64,000 nucleotides of DNA, taken from the NCBI RefSeq assembly GCF_012034205.1, contig NZ_JAATEM010000004.1:1-64000 (forward strand). The letters are read 5' to 3'. This DNA comes from Streptomyces composti. GTDB taxonomy: Bacteria > Actinomycetota > Actinomycetes > Streptomycetales > Streptomycetaceae. This document shows, piece after piece, positions 25,704 to 35,059 of this stretch. The position numbers were made by a program, and so were the translations under genes. Within the stretch, counting starts at the first letter, position 1; every line of letters starts with the position of its first letter. The notes beneath the pieces are model-generated. The model did not search any database, had not been told where the DNA came from, and saw only the letters and a program-made list of their open reading frames with translations.

Positions 25704-27091
25704 GCGCGCGTGTCAGCAAGCCGCACGAGATCGTCGAGCGGGCCCTGGAGCTGTCCAGGGCCGACGGCTGTGTCGTGATCGCCGACGAGCAGTCGACCGC
25801 CAATCTGCGCTGGGCGGGCAATGCGCTGACCACCAACGGGGTCACCCGCGGGCGCACCCTCACCGTGATCGCCACGGTGGACGGCGCGGAGGGCACCGCC
25901 TCCGGGGTGGTGTCCCGCTCGGCGGTGACCATGGACGAGCTGGAGCCGCTGGTGCGGGCCGCCGAGGCCGCCGCGCGCGGCGCAGGACCCGCCGAGGACG
26001 CGCAGCCCCTGGTCACCGGGGTGCCGGAATCCCCCGAGTTCACCGAGGCGCCCGCGGAGACCTCCTCGGCCGTGTTCGCCGACTTCGCGCCGGCCCTGGG
26101 CGAGGCCTTCGCCCGGGCGCGGGCGGGCGGCCGTGAACTGTACGGCTTCGCCCACCACGAGGTGGTCTCCACCTACCTGGGCACGTCCACGGGGCTGCGG
26201 CTGCGCCACGACCAGCCCAACGGGACGCTCGAGGTCAACGCCAAGTCGCCGGACCGCACCCGCTCCGCGTGGGCGGGCCGCTCGACGCGGGACTTCACGG
26301 ACGTCGACCCGGCGGCCCTCGACGCCGAGCTGGCGGTGCGTCTCGGCTGGGCCGAGCGGCGGCTCGAGCTGCCCGCGGGCCGTTACGAGACGCTGCTGCC
26401 GCCGAGCGCGGTGGCGGATCTGCTGATCTACCAGATGTGGTCGGCCTCCGGGCGGGACGCGGCCGAGGGCCGCACGGTGTTCTCCAAGCCGGGCGGCACC
26501 CGGGTGGGCGAGAAGCTGTCCGGGCTGCCGCTGACGCTGCGCAGCGACCCGAACGAGCCGGGCCTGGAGTCGGCGCCGTTCGTGATCGCGCACTCCTCGG
26601 GCGGCGACCAGTCGGTGTTCGACAACGGGCTGCCGCTGGCGGCCACGGACTGGATCCGCGGGGGCGAGCTGCACCGGCTGACCACCACCCGGCACAGCGC
26701 CCGCCTGACCGGGCTGCCGGTGGCCCCGGCGATCGACAACCTGATCCTGGAGGGCGGCGAGGACCGGTCGCTTCAGGAGATGGTCACGGCCACCGAGCGG
26801 GGCCTGCTGCTGACCTGCCTGTGGTACATCCGCGAGGTCGACCCGGCGACGCTGCTGCTGACCGGGCTCACCAGGGACGGGGTGTACCTGGTGGAGAACG
26901 GCGAGGTCACCGGCGAGGTGAACAACTTCCGGTTCAACGAGTCCCCGGTGGACCTGCTGGGCCGGGCCACCGAGGCGGGGCGCACCGTGAAGACGCTGCC
27001 CAGGGAGTGGAGCGACTGGTTCACCAGGGCGGCGATGCCCCCGCTGCGCGTGCCGGATTTCAATATGAGCTCGGTCAGCCGGGGCGTATAA
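25700..27091 (+). CDS. pmbA: TldE/PmbA-type protease partner subunit
   Basis: A 463-residue TldE (PmbA) protein, which has the same fold as TldD but lacks the HExxxH zinc site and acts as its structural partner. Family blocks are IADEQSTANLRWAGN, LPAGRYETLLPPSAVADLL and the C-terminal RFNESPVDLLGRA. It starts at ATG 25700, overlapping the tldD stop codon by one frame shift. tyrS follows 65 bp later on the same strand with its own ribosome site. Confidence 0.95.
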   Translation: MSARVSKPHEIVERALELSRADGCVVIADEQSTANLRWAGNALTTNGVTRGRTLTVIATVDGAEGTASGVVSRSAVTMDELEPLVRAAEAAARGAGPAEDAQPLVTGVPESPEFTEAPAETSSAVFADFAPALGEAFARARAGGRELYGFAHHEVVSTYLGTSTGLRLRHDQPNGTLEVNAKSPDRTRSAWAGRSTRDFTDVDPAALDAELAVRLGWAERRLELPAGRYETLLPPSAVADLLIYQMWSASGRDAAEGRTVFSKPGGTRVGEKLSGLPLTLRSDPNEPGLESAPFVIAHSSGGDQSVFDNGLPLAATDWIRGGELHRLTTTRHSARLTGLPVAPAIDNLILEGGEDRSLQEMVTATERGLLLTCLWYIREVDPATLLLTGLTRDGVYLVENGEVTGEVNNFRFNESPVDLLGRATEAGRTVKTLPREWSDWFTRAAMPPLRVPDFNMSSVSRGV

Positions 27092-27156
27092 CCTCGTAGG
27101 CGTCGCAATCGGCCGTCACCCGGCCGGCCGAAGATCATCAAGGAGACACGAGAGAC

Positions 27157-28425
27157 GTGACGGACATCGTCGACGAGCTGAAGTGGCGTGGCGTGATCGC
27201 CCTGTCCACTGACGAGGACGCATTGCGCAAGGCGCTCGCGGACGGTCCCGTCACGTTCTATTGCGGTTTCGACCCGACCGCGGCCAGCCTCCACGTCGGC
27301 CACCTGGTGCAGGTCCTGACCATGCGCCGCCTGCAGCAGGCGGGCCTGCGCCCGCTGGCGCTGGTGGGTGGCGCGACCGGCCAGATCGGCGACCCGCGCC
27401 CCACCGCGGAGCGCACGCTGAACGACCCGGAGACGGTCGCGGCCTGGGTGGAGCGGCTGCGCGCGCAGATCGAGCCGTTCCTGTCCTTCGAGGGCGAGAA
27501 CGCCGCGAGGATGGTGAACAACCTGGACTGGACGGCCAACCTGACGGCCATCGAGTTCCTGCGCGACATCGGCAAGCACTTCCGCGTCAACAAGATGCTG
27601 ACGAAGGACTCGGTCGCGCGGCGGCTGGAGTCCGCCGAGGGCATCAGCTACACGGAGTTCAGCTACCAGCTGCTGCAGGGCATGGACTTCCTGGAGCTGT
27701 ACCGGCGCTACAACTGCACCCTCCAGCAGGGCGGCAGCGACCAGTGGGGCAACCTCACGGCGGGCCTGGACCTGATCCACAAGCTGGAGCCGCAGGCCGA
27801 GGTGCATGCGCTGGCGACGCCGCTGCTGACCAAGGCGGACGGCACCAAGTTCGGCAAGACCGAGGGCGGCGCCGTCTGGCTCGACCCGGAGATGACCACG
27901 CCGTACGCCTTCTACCAGTTCTGGCTGAACGCGGACGACCGGGACATCTCCACCTACATGCGGATCCTGTCCTTCAAGTCCCGTGAGGAGCTGGAGGAGC
28001 TGGAGCGGCAGACGCAGGAGCGCCCGCAGGCGCGGGCGGCCCAGCGGGCGCTGGCGGAGGAGCTGACCACGCTGGTGCACGGTGCCGAGCAGACGCAGGC
28101 CGTGATCGACGCCTCCCGGGCGCTGTTCGGGCAGGGCGAGCTGGCCCGGCTGGACGAGCGGACGCTGGCCGCGGCGCTGTCGGAGGTGCCGCACGTCCAG
28201 GTGTCCCAGCTCGGTCCTGTGGTGGACCTGTTCGCCGAGGTGGGCCTGGTGCCGAGCAAGTCGGCCGCGCGGCGCACCGTCCGGGAGGGCGGCGCCTACG
28301 TGAACAACGTCAAGGTCGCGAGCGAGGACGCGGTCCCGGCGAAGGAGGATCTGCTGCACGGGCGGTGGCTGGTGCTGCGCCGGGGCAAGAAGAACCTGGC
28401 GGCGGTGGAGGTCACCGGCGCCTGA
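27157..28425 (+). CDS. tyrS: Tyrosyl-tRNA synthetase
   Basis: A 422-residue class I aminoacyl-tRNA synthetase charging tRNA-Tyr. The Rossmann HIGH-type motif is HVGH in [13 protein letters not shown], the KMSKS-type loop is KFGKT in [10 protein letters not shown], and an S4 RNA-binding domain closes the protein ([19 protein letters not shown]). Length and order are standard for the bacterial TyrRS. Start GTG 27157 follows a good AAGGAGACACG site. It is followed by a hairpin terminator. I saw no T-box leader. Confidence 0.97.
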   Translation: MTDIVDELKWRGVIALSTDEDALRKALADGPVTFYCGFDPTAASLHVGHLVQVLTMRRLQQAGLRPLALVGGATGQIGDPRPTAERTLNDPETVAAWVERLRAQIEPFLSFEGENAARMVNNLDWTANLTAIEFLRDIGKHFRVNKMLTKDSVARRLESAEGISYTEFSYQLLQGMDFLELYRRYNCTLQQGGSDQWGNLTAGLDLIHKLEPQAEVHALATPLLTKADGTKFGKTEGGAVWLDPEMTTPYAFYQFWLNADDRDISTYMRILSFKSREELEELERQTQERPQARAAQRALAEELTTLVHGAEQTQAVIDASRALFGQGELARLDERTLAAALSEVPHVQVSQLGPVVDLFAEVGLVPSKSAARRTVREGGAYVNNVKVASEDAVPAKEDLLHGRWLVLRRGKKNLAAVEVTGA

Positions 28426-28452
28426 GCCGCCGCGGCGGCCGCGTACTCAGCT

Positions 28453-28490
28453 GGGGCGGTTCCGGGCTGTGGTCCGGGACCGCCCCTTCG
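28453..28490 (+). terminator. Terminator after tyrS
   Basis: 13-bp stem with one G-T wobble (28453-28465 with 28474-28486), 8-nt loop, 27 bp past the tyrS stop. Confidence 0.75.
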
Positions 28491-28533
28491 TCGTGCCCGG
28501 CGTGCCGACCGGCCCCTGGGCGGCCGGCGCCGG

Positions 28534-28812
28534 CTAAGCGCGTTGTCTCTTGTTCCCGCGGACCTGCATGTACAGCGCGTCGATCAGACCGACGATGATC
28601 ACGGCGGCCACCACCTGGAAGATGTGACGGCTCCAGTCGATGCCGGGAGTCTCCTCCACGCCGAAGCCCCGCGCCACCGCGTTGCCCACGATGGCACCGA
28701 GGATGCCGCCGATGGTGGTCAGCCACAGGGGGCTGTGCTGCTTGCCGGGAATGATCGCCTTGGCGATCAGACCGAGCACGAATCCCACGATGATGGCCCA
28801 CAACCAGCCCAT
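28534..28812 (-). CDS. GlsB/YeaQ/YmgE-family small membrane protein
   Basis: A 92-residue protein with three membrane helices: MGWLWAIIVGFVLGLIAKAI, the Gly-rich GGILGAIVGNAVAR and FQVVAAVIIVGLIDALYM. This is the transglycosylase-associated (GlsB/YeaQ/YmgE) family, often stress-induced and of unclear function despite the name. Start ATG 28812 with a GAGGCGG site. It is convergent with tyrS and divergent from the DUF3099 gene. Confidence 0.92.
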   Translation of the reverse strand: MGWLWAIIVGFVLGLIAKAIIPGKQHSPLWLTTIGGILGAIVGNAVARGFGVEETPGIDWSRHIFQVVAAVIIVGLIDALYMQVRGNKRQRA

Positions 28813-28988
28813 GACCGCCTCCTCGTACCGCTGGACATACCACTGGACATGCCGCTTGACGCGAGCAGTACAGCCAGTGTCGGCCCACTCCCCCGGCCCC
28901 GCACGTCGGGAGTGCGGGGCCGGGGACCCGGTCTCGTGAGCGCCGCGCACACGGCGTAACGTGGTGATGTTCTCCGAGGCGCGGGCGG

Positions 28989-29393
28989 ATGGTGAGTGTG
29001 ATGCGGAAACAGCACGGCGACGCCCAGGTCTTCCGGATCACCGGTGCGCGGGCGAGCCTCCAGGAGGACGTACGGGGGCGGCAGCGACGGTACGTGATCT
29101 CGATGACCATCCGTACGATCTCGGTCATCCTCGCGGCCTGCCTGTGGAACGTGGAGCGGTATGTCGCGGTCGTCGCGCTGGTCCTCGGACTGGTGCTGCC
29201 GTACATCGCGGTGGTGATCGCCAACGCGGGCCGTGAGAACGCGCCGACGACCCCCTCGACCTTCATCACACCGCCGCTGCGGCCCATGATCACGCCGCCC
29301 CGGAGGAATGACGGCGCCGCCGGGGAGGGCGCGGAAGAAGTGGCGCCGGAGCCGACTCCGGGCGCAGGAACGCAGCGGCCCGAGGCTTCGTGA
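28989..29393 (+). CDS. DUF3099 membrane protein
   Basis: A 134-residue DUF3099 protein: a conserved N-terminal VFRITGARASLQEDV motif, basic segment RGRQRRYVIS, two membrane helices (about residues 38-55 and 58-78) and the NAGRENAPTTPSTF tail motif, then a disordered acidic end. Function unknown; typical of actinobacteria. ATG 28989 is used, but ATG 29001 (MRKQHGDAQVF) fits known family starts as well. It stands alone between divergent and unrelated neighbours. Confidence 0.87.
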   Translation: MVSVMRKQHGDAQVFRITGARASLQEDVRGRQRRYVISMTIRTISVILAACLWNVERYVAVVALVLGLVLPYIAVVIANAGRENAPTTPSTFITPPLRPMITPPRRNDGAAGEGAEEVAPEPTPGAGTQRPEAS

Positions 29394-29667
29394 GTTCCGG
29401 GACCCGGGAGCACGGCGGGCCGGAGCGGAAGCCGATTCCCCGCCAAGCTCAAGAAAAGCTCAGATCAATCATGCTCTTTCGGTGCCAGCGGCGGGGTGAC
29501 CCGTGACATACTTCGTACGCGCTCCGCATCCCCCGTCGGAGCGACGGACCGACGCCGGGCAGCTCCCCCCGTGGCTGCTCGGCGTCGCCCCTTTCCCGGG
29601 CCTTTCGCCGAGCCCTTTCCCGGGCCTTCCCGGGCCTTCCGCGGGCCGAACGGGTTAGGGTCGGACG
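29394..29667 (+). promoter_or_regulatory. Intergenic with hairpin and pyrimidine-rich repeats
   Basis: A 13-bp stem with one wobble pair (29551-29563 with 29574-29586) is followed by short direct repeats of CCCTTTCCCGGGCCTT type (about 29586-29645). The hairpin may end DUF3099 transcription or act as an attenuator for the next gene. A GTGACATACT sequence near 29500 could be a -10 element. Confidence 0.4.
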
Positions 29668-29922
29668 GTGATCAACCCTGACCCCGAGACGCCGATCTGC
29701 TCCGCCAAGGGCTGCCGCGCCCCCGCCGCATGGGTGCTCGCCTGGAACAACCCGAAGATCCACACGCCAGACCGCCGCAAGACCTGGCTGGCCTGCGAGG
29801 AGCACCGCGAGCATCTGTCCCGGTTCCTGGGCGTACGGGGGTTCCTCAAGGACGTGGTGCCGTTCGACGAGTGGCAGAACCGGCAGGAGCAGGGGGAAGG
29901 ACGGGACCGGCCCGAGGGCTGA
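29668..29922 (+). CDS. Small Cys/His-containing protein, unknown function
   Basis: An 84-residue soluble protein, widespread in actinobacteria as far as I recall, but without a named role. CSAKGCRAPAAW near the N-terminus and LACEEHREHLSRFL after it could supply a Cys/His metal site (C11, C16, C43, H46 region). It is rich in Trp (WVLAW, TWLAC, EWQN). Start GTG 29668. It is convergent with moaA, only 23 bp apart, so the transcripts face each other. Confidence 0.78.
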   Translation: MINPDPETPICSAKGCRAPAAWVLAWNNPKIHTPDRRKTWLACEEHREHLSRFLGVRGFLKDVVPFDEWQNRQEQGEGRDRPEG

Positions 29923-29945
29923 GCCGGCGACCGGTCGCGGGCGGG

Positions 29946-30935
29946 TCAGCCGCCGATGGCGGACATCGGGCGGTCCGGCTGGACGAAGGACGGGTCGTCG
30001 AGTCCGGCGCCCGCCTTCTTGCCCCACATGGCCCGCTTCCAGATGCGGGCGATCTCCTCGTCGTCAGCCCCGGAGCGCAGGGCACCGCGCAGATCGGTCT
30101 CCTCGGTGGCGAAGAGGCAGGTGCGGATCTGGCCGTCGGCGGTCAGGCGGGTGCGGTCGCAGGCGGAGCAGAAGGGGCGGGTGACCGAGGCGATCACGCC
30201 GACCACATGGGGACCGCCGTCGACCAGCCAGCGCTCCGCCGGGGCCGAGCCGCGCTTCTCCTCGCCCTCGGGAGTGAGCTCGAAGCGCGTGCGCAGAGAG
30301 GCCAGGATGTCCCCGGCGGTGATCATGCCGTCGCGCTTCCAGCCGTGCTGGGCGTCCAGCGGCATCTGCTCGATGAAACGCAGCTCGTAGTCGTGCTCCA
30401 CGGCCCAGGCGAGCAGGTCGGGAGCCTCGTCGTCGTTGAGCCCCGGCATCAGGACCGAGTTGACCTTGACCGGGGTGAGGCCGGCCTCGCGGGCCGCGTA
30501 CAGGCCGTCGAGGACGTCCCGGTGGCGATCGCGGCGGGTGAGGGCCTTGAAGACCTCGGGGCGCAGGGTGTCCAGGGAGACGTTGACCCGGTCCAGACCC
30601 GCCTCCTTCAGGGCGGGGGCGATGCGCCGGAGACCTATGCCGTTGGTGGTGAGGGACATCTGCGGGCGGGGCTCCAGGGCGGCCACCCGCTCGACGATGC
30701 CGGTCAGGCCGGGGCGCAGCAGCGGCTCACCGCCGGTGAAGCGGACCTCCTCGATGCCGAGGGAGGTGACCGCGATGCGGATGAGGCGGACGATCTCGTC
30801 GTCGGTGAGCAGGTCGGGCTTGGCCAGCCACTGCAGGCCCTCCTCGGGCATGCAGTAGGTGCAGCGCAGATTGCAGCGGTCGGTCAGGGAGACCCGCAGG
30901 TCCGTCGCCACTCGGCCGTAGGTGTCGATGAGCAC
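29946..30935 (-). CDS. moaA: GTP 3',8-cyclase MoaA (molybdenum cofactor synthesis)
   Basis: A 329-residue radical SAM enzyme that, with MoaC, makes cyclic pyranopterin from GTP. The N-terminal radical SAM cluster is CNLRCTYC (C21, C25, C28). The second 4Fe-4S site is in FCSACDRTRL plus RTCLF. The required C-terminal GG doublet is present (SAIGG). GTG 30935 with a GGAGGGGG site gives the standard start MLIDTYGRVATDLR; longer starts add unrelated sequence. No other moa genes are nearby. Confidence 0.95.
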   Translation of the reverse strand: MLIDTYGRVATDLRVSLTDRCNLRCTYCMPEEGLQWLAKPDLLTDDEIVRLIRIAVTSLGIEEVRFTGGEPLLRPGLTGIVERVAALEPRPQMSLTTNGIGLRRIAPALKEAGLDRVNVSLDTLRPEVFKALTRRDRHRDVLDGLYAAREAGLTPVKVNSVLMPGLNDDEAPDLLAWAVEHDYELRFIEQMPLDAQHGWKRDGMITAGDILASLRTRFELTPEGEEKRGSAPAERWLVDGGPHVVGVIASVTRPFCSACDRTRLTADGQIRTCLFATEETDLRGALRSGADDEEIARIWKRAMWGKKAGAGLDDPSFVQPDRPMSAIGG

Positions 30936-31069
30936 GGGGCCCCCTCCCTCGACGTGGATCGTGCGCATCCGCCCGGTGCACGTGTCCGCCCGGATCACGT
31001 GCCCGCACACCAGCGAGCCTACGTGACGCCACCGACAACCCACGACGACCCGATGTGACGAGATGCGGA

Positions 31070-31113
31070 ACGGCCGCGTCGTAGGGATCTACGGATCCCG
31101 GTGACGCGGCCGT
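31070..31113 (-). terminator. Hairpin downstream of the DUF485-symporter operon
   Basis: 11-bp perfect outer stem (31070-31080 with 31103-31113) and an inner stem GGGATC/GATCCC. It lies between the symporter stop and moaA and would end the symporter transcript on the minus strand. Confidence 0.75.
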
Positions 31114-31161
31114 CCGTACGGGCGTCGGCGGGCGCCGGCCGTCAGCCGGTGCCGGTGGCCG

Positions 31162-32790
31162 TCAGTGGGCGCCGGTGCCGGTCAGCGACCGGACCTCCAG
31201 CTCCGCGTACTTCTTGGTGTCGGGCTCCTCCTTGGACAGCACGGTGCCGAGCCAGCCCATCAGGAAGCCGAACGGGATGGAGATGATGCCGGGGTTCTTC
31301 AGCGGGAACCAGGCGAAGTCCACGTCCGGGAACATCGCCTTGGGGTCGCCGGAGACCACGGGCGAGAACAGCACCAGGCCGACGGCGACGATCAGGCCGC
31401 CGTAGATCGACCACAGCGCGCCCTGGGTGGTGAACCGCTTCCAGAACAGGCTGTAGAGGATGGTCGGCAGGTTGGCCGAGGCGGCGACCGCGAAGGCCAG
31501 GGCGACCAGTCCCGCCACGTTGAGGTCGCGGGCGAGGGCGCCCAGCGCGATGGAGACCACGCCGATGAGGACGGTCGCCCAGCGGGCCGCCTTCATCTCC
31601 TCCTTCTCGGTGGCCTTCCCCCTGCGGATGACGTTGGCGTAGATGTCGTGCGCGAAGGAGGAGGACGAGGCCAGGGTGAGTCCGGCGACCACGGCGAGGA
31701 TGGTGGCGAAGGCGACCGCCGAGATGGTGGCGAGCAGGATCGCGCCCCAGGCCGAGTCGACGCCGCCGATGTGCAGGGCGAGCAGCGGGGCGGCGGTGTT
31801 GCCGGACGGGTTGGAGGCGATGATCTCCTCCTGGGAGATCAGTGCGGCGGCCCCGAAGCCCAGCGCAAGGGTCATCAGGTAGAAGCCGCCGATGATGCCG
31901 ATGGCCCAGTTCACGGACTTACGGGCGGCCTGGGCGCTGGGCACCGTGTAGAAGCGGATCAGGATGTGCGGCAGGCCGGCGGTGCCGAGCACCAGGGCGA
32001 CGCCCAGGGAGATGAAGTCCAGCTTGGTGAGGTTGTCGGCGCCGTACTGCAGGCCGGGCTCCAGGAAGGCGTCGCCCTTGCCGCTGTTCTCGGCGGCCTT
32101 GCCCAGCAGGTCGGAGATGTTGAAGTTGAACTTCAGCAGCACCAGGAAGGTGATGAGCACCGTGCCGCCGATGAGCAGCACGGCCTTGACCATCTGGACC
32201 CAGGTGGTGCCCTTCATGCCGCCGATGGAGACGTACACGATCACCAGGACGCCGACCAGGGCCACGATGAGGATCTTGCCGGCGTCGGAGGTGATGCCCA
32301 GCAGCAGCGAGACCAGGACGCCCGCGCCGGCCATCTGGGCGAGCAGGTAGAAGATCGACACCACGATGGTGGAGGTGCCTGCCGCGGTGCGCACGGGGCG
32401 CTGGCGCATGCGGTAGGCGAGGACGTCGCCCATGGTGTAGCGGCCGGAGTTGCGCAGCGGCTCGGCGACCAGCAGCAGGGCGACCAGCCAGGCGACCAGG
32501 AATCCGATGGAGTAGAGGAAGCCGTCGTAGCCGTAGAGGGCGATGGCGCCCGCGATGCCGAGGAAGGACGCGGCGGACATGTAGTCGCCGGAGACGGCCA
32601 GTCCGTTCTGGAAGGCGCTGAACTGGCGTCCGCCGGCGTAGAAGTCCGCGGCGTCCTTGGTCTGCCGGCCGGCCCAGACGGTGATGCCGAGGGTGGCGAC
32701 CACGAAGAGCGCGAACAGGGTGATGATCAGGCCGCGGTGCTCGCTGGCTTCGTTGGCGGCCAGGGTGACATGGGTGATCGCGGGGCTCAT
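31162..32790 (-). CDS. Sodium:solute symporter, ActP-like
   Basis: A 542-residue SSS transporter with about 13 membrane helices. It resembles acetate/solute permease ActP: GRQTKDAADFYAGGRQFS at the start, SGDYMSAASFLGIAGAIAL in the sodium-site helix, and LPHILIRFYTVPSAQAARKS. Pairing with a DUF485 gene (as yjcH-actP in E. coli) supports monocarboxylate uptake such as acetate. ATG 32790 overlaps the DUF485 stop by four bases, so both are coupled. Substrate is inference. Confidence 0.92.
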   Translation of the reverse strand: MSPAITHVTLAANEASEHRGLIITLFALFVVATLGITVWAGRQTKDAADFYAGGRQFSAFQNGLAVSGDYMSAASFLGIAGAIALYGYDGFLYSIGFLVAWLVALLLVAEPLRNSGRYTMGDVLAYRMRQRPVRTAAGTSTIVVSIFYLLAQMAGAGVLVSLLLGITSDAGKILIVALVGVLVIVYVSIGGMKGTTWVQMVKAVLLIGGTVLITFLVLLKFNFNISDLLGKAAENSGKGDAFLEPGLQYGADNLTKLDFISLGVALVLGTAGLPHILIRFYTVPSAQAARKSVNWAIGIIGGFYLMTLALGFGAAALISQEEIIASNPSGNTAAPLLALHIGGVDSAWGAILLATISAVAFATILAVVAGLTLASSSSFAHDIYANVIRRGKATEKEEMKAARWATVLIGVVSIALGALARDLNVAGLVALAFAVAASANLPTILYSLFWKRFTTQGALWSIYGGLIVAVGLVLFSPVVSGDPKAMFPDVDFAWFPLKNPGIISIPFGFLMGWLGTVLSKEEPDTKKYAELEVRSLTGTGAH

Positions 32791-33143
32791 GCGCCGCCCT
32801 CCATACGGGTCTTGATGGCCTCGGCCTTGGGGTCGAGCTTGGCTGCCGCGTGCCGTGAGTACCACCAGGCGATGAGGAACGTGGAGGCGAACTGCAGCAC
32901 GCCGAAGACGAAGGCGACGTTGATGTTGCCGAACAGCTTGGTGCCCATGAAGCCGCCCGCGTAGTTGGACAGCAGCACGTACAGCAGGTACCAGACGATG
33001 AAGCCGACGGTCAGCGGGAAGGCGAAGGAGCGGTAGGAGCGGCGCAGTTCACCGAACTCCGCGCTCTCCTGGACCTCGGTGAACTCCTCTGCTCCGGGGA
33101 GTCGGTGTTGTTCTGTCGAGGGGGGCGGTGCATCGGCGGCCAC
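32787..33143 (-). CDS. DUF485 membrane protein (YjcH-like)
   Basis: A 118-residue partner of the following symporter. The DUF485 hallmark is the conserved RRSYRSFAFPLTVGFIVWYLLYVLL block containing helix 1, then a second helix NVAFVFGVLQFASTFLIAWW. N-terminus acidic and soluble. Start GTG 33143. It is first in the operon; the 309 bp upstream holds its promoter. Confidence 0.92.
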   Translation of the reverse strand: MAADAPPPSTEQHRLPGAEEFTEVQESAEFGELRRSYRSFAFPLTVGFIVWYLLYVLLSNYAGGFMGTKLFGNINVAFVFGVLQFASTFLIAWWYSRHAAAKLDPKAEAIKTRMEGGA

Positions 33144-33452
33144 GGAGTCTCCTCGCGTTGCGGGTGGGGTTGTCTCTCGGTTCTTTCAAGGGGGAGAGCG
33201 AGGGTCCTCGCTCTGCCCGCACAGGGGGGCACGGCGCGACACGAGGACCGGTTCAACGGAATTCGCTTCTTTCCGCAAGACGTAACGCGACACTTCACCG
33301 AGAGGTTCGGGCCGCCGGTGTGAAGTCCTGCGGGCAAAACGTTGTGGGACGGCAACATCGCTGGATAGCTTCACCCTGCACCACCCGTCATGTACCTGCC
33401 CGAAGCATCACCTGCCTCGGGCCGGTCCCGTTCCGGATGATGTGGAGACCCC
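33144..33452. promoter_or_regulatory. Divergent region of the DUF485 operon and first S8 protease
   Basis: 309 bp without a gene. A possible promoter for the protease is TTGTGG (33342-33347), 18-bp spacer, TAGCTT (33366-33371). An inverted repeat ACTTCAC (33292-33298) and GTGAAGT (33320-33326), centres about 28 bp apart, may be a regulator site between the two divergent genes. Confidence 0.42.
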
Positions 33453-34982
33453 ATGGCTCATCTGCGTTCCAGACGCCGCCTCGCCCTTGCCGTGCCCGTC
33501 GCGCTGTCCCTGACCGCCTCGCTGGGCTTCCTGCCCGCGACGGCGTCGGCGGCGCCGCAGCCGGCCTCGGCGGAGCAGGCGACGGACGCGACCGCCTTGG
33601 CGTATGTCGTCAACACCAAGGCGGACCGCCGCACCATCGCGTCGGTGCGGAAGGCGATCGCGGCGGCGGGCGGGACCGTCGTGGTCACCCATGACCGGAT
33701 CGGCGTGATCGTCGCCCACTCGGCGAACCCGGACTTCGCGAAGAAGATGCGGGGCGTGAAGGGGGTTCAGTCGGCGGGCGCCACCCGGACCGCGCCGCTG
33801 AAGGCCGCCGGCACCACGGACCTGGGCGCGGCCGACTTCGTGACCGCCGACGAGGCGGCACGCATCGAGGCCGCCTCCGCCAGGACGCCGGACAGCGAGC
33901 CGCTCGAGGCCGACCAGTGGGATCTGCGGGCCATCGGCGCCGACAAGGCCGCCCGCATCAACCCGGGCAGCAGCAAGGTGACGGTCGCCGTCATCGACAC
34001 CGGCGTGGACGACACCCACCCGGATCTCGCCCCCAACTTCTCCAAGTCGCAGTCGGCCAACTGCGTCGGCGGCAAGGCCGACACCAGCGAGGGCGCCTGG
34101 CGGCCGTACACGGACGAGGACTACCACGGCACCCATGTGGCCGGTGAGATCGCCGCGGCGCGCAACGGCATCGGCGTCGCCGGTGTCGCCCCCGGGGTGA
34201 AGGTCTCCGGCATCAAGGTCAGCGACCCGGACAACGGGCTGTTCTACCCGGAGAACGTGGTCTGCGCCTTCATGTTCGCCGCCGACCACGGCGTGGAAAT
34301 CACCAACAACAGCTACTACGTCGACCCGTGGCTGTACAACTGCAAGGACGACCCGGACCAGCGGGCCATCCTCGACGCGGTCAACCGCGCCCAGCTGTAC
34401 GCTCAGCGCAAGGGCACCCTGCACGTCGCCTCGGCCGGCAACTCCAACCACGACCTCGCCTCGGACGCGATCGTCGACGAGTCCAGCCCCAACGACACCA
34501 CGCCGGTGACCCGGACCATCGACCCGGGCGAGTGCCTCGACCTGCCCACGCAGCTGCCGGGTGTGGTCACGGTCAGCGCCACGGGCGTGAACAACCTCAA
34601 GTCGTACTACTCCACCTACGGCAAGGGCGTGGTCGACGTGGCCGCCCCCGGTGGCGACGGCCGCTACCAGACGCCGGACACCCCGTCGAAGGACGGGCGC
34701 ATCCTGTCCACCATGCCGAACGGCCAGTACGCCTTCCTGCAGGGCACCTCGATGGCCTCGCCGCACGCGGCCGGTGTGGCGGCGCTGCTGAAGTCCAAGC
34801 ACCCGTGGGCTCCCCCGGCCGCGCTCCAGGCCCTGCTGAAGGCGCAGGCGAACAACCCGGGCTGCCCCGAGTCGTACGACCTGGACGGTGACGGCACGCA
34901 GGACGCGACGTGCGAGGGCGGCAGCCGGGTCAACGGCTTCTACGGCTTCGGCATCGTCGACGCGCTGCGCGCGGTCAGGTGA
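33453..34982 (+). CDS. Secreted S8 (subtilisin-like) serine protease, copy 1
   Basis: A 509-residue exported protease. Signal peptide: basic start AHLRSRRRLAL, hydrophobic core, cut near ATASAAPQ (about residue 33). An inhibitor-like propeptide follows (to about 150). The catalytic triad is D182 (VIDTGVDDTHPD), H225 (HGTHVAGEI) and S433 (GTSMASPHAAG), with oxyanion Asn in SAGNSNHD. It ends soon after the domain without a cell-wall anchor, so it is probably free in the medium. Start ATG 33453. It lies 77 bp before a close paralogue. Confidence 0.95.
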   Translation: MAHLRSRRRLALAVPVALSLTASLGFLPATASAAPQPASAEQATDATALAYVVNTKADRRTIASVRKAIAAAGGTVVVTHDRIGVIVAHSANPDFAKKMRGVKGVQSAGATRTAPLKAAGTTDLGAADFVTADEAARIEAASARTPDSEPLEADQWDLRAIGADKAARINPGSSKVTVAVIDTGVDDTHPDLAPNFSKSQSANCVGGKADTSEGAWRPYTDEDYHGTHVAGEIAAARNGIGVAGVAPGVKVSGIKVSDPDNGLFYPENVVCAFMFAADHGVEITNNSYYVDPWLYNCKDDPDQRAILDAVNRAQLYAQRKGTLHVASAGNSNHDLASDAIVDESSPNDTTPVTRTIDPGECLDLPTQLPGVVTVSATGVNNLKSYYSTYGKGVVDVAAPGGDGRYQTPDTPSKDGRILSTMPNGQYAFLQGTSMASPHAAGVAALLKSKHPWAPPAALQALLKAQANNPGCPESYDLDGDGTQDATCEGGSRVNGFYGFGIVDALRAVR

Positions 34983-35059
34983 ACGCCCGCGCCTCCCGAT
35001 CCCGTGCAGCCAGGACGTCCTGGCACCTCAGCTCGTTCCGTGACCGAACTGGAGACTCC

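Noticed and set aside
29496..29681. Small Arg-rich ORF before the Cys/His protein
   Set aside because: It runs through the hairpin and the CCCTTTCCCGGG repeats and overlaps the next gene; composition is that of random GC-rich sequence.
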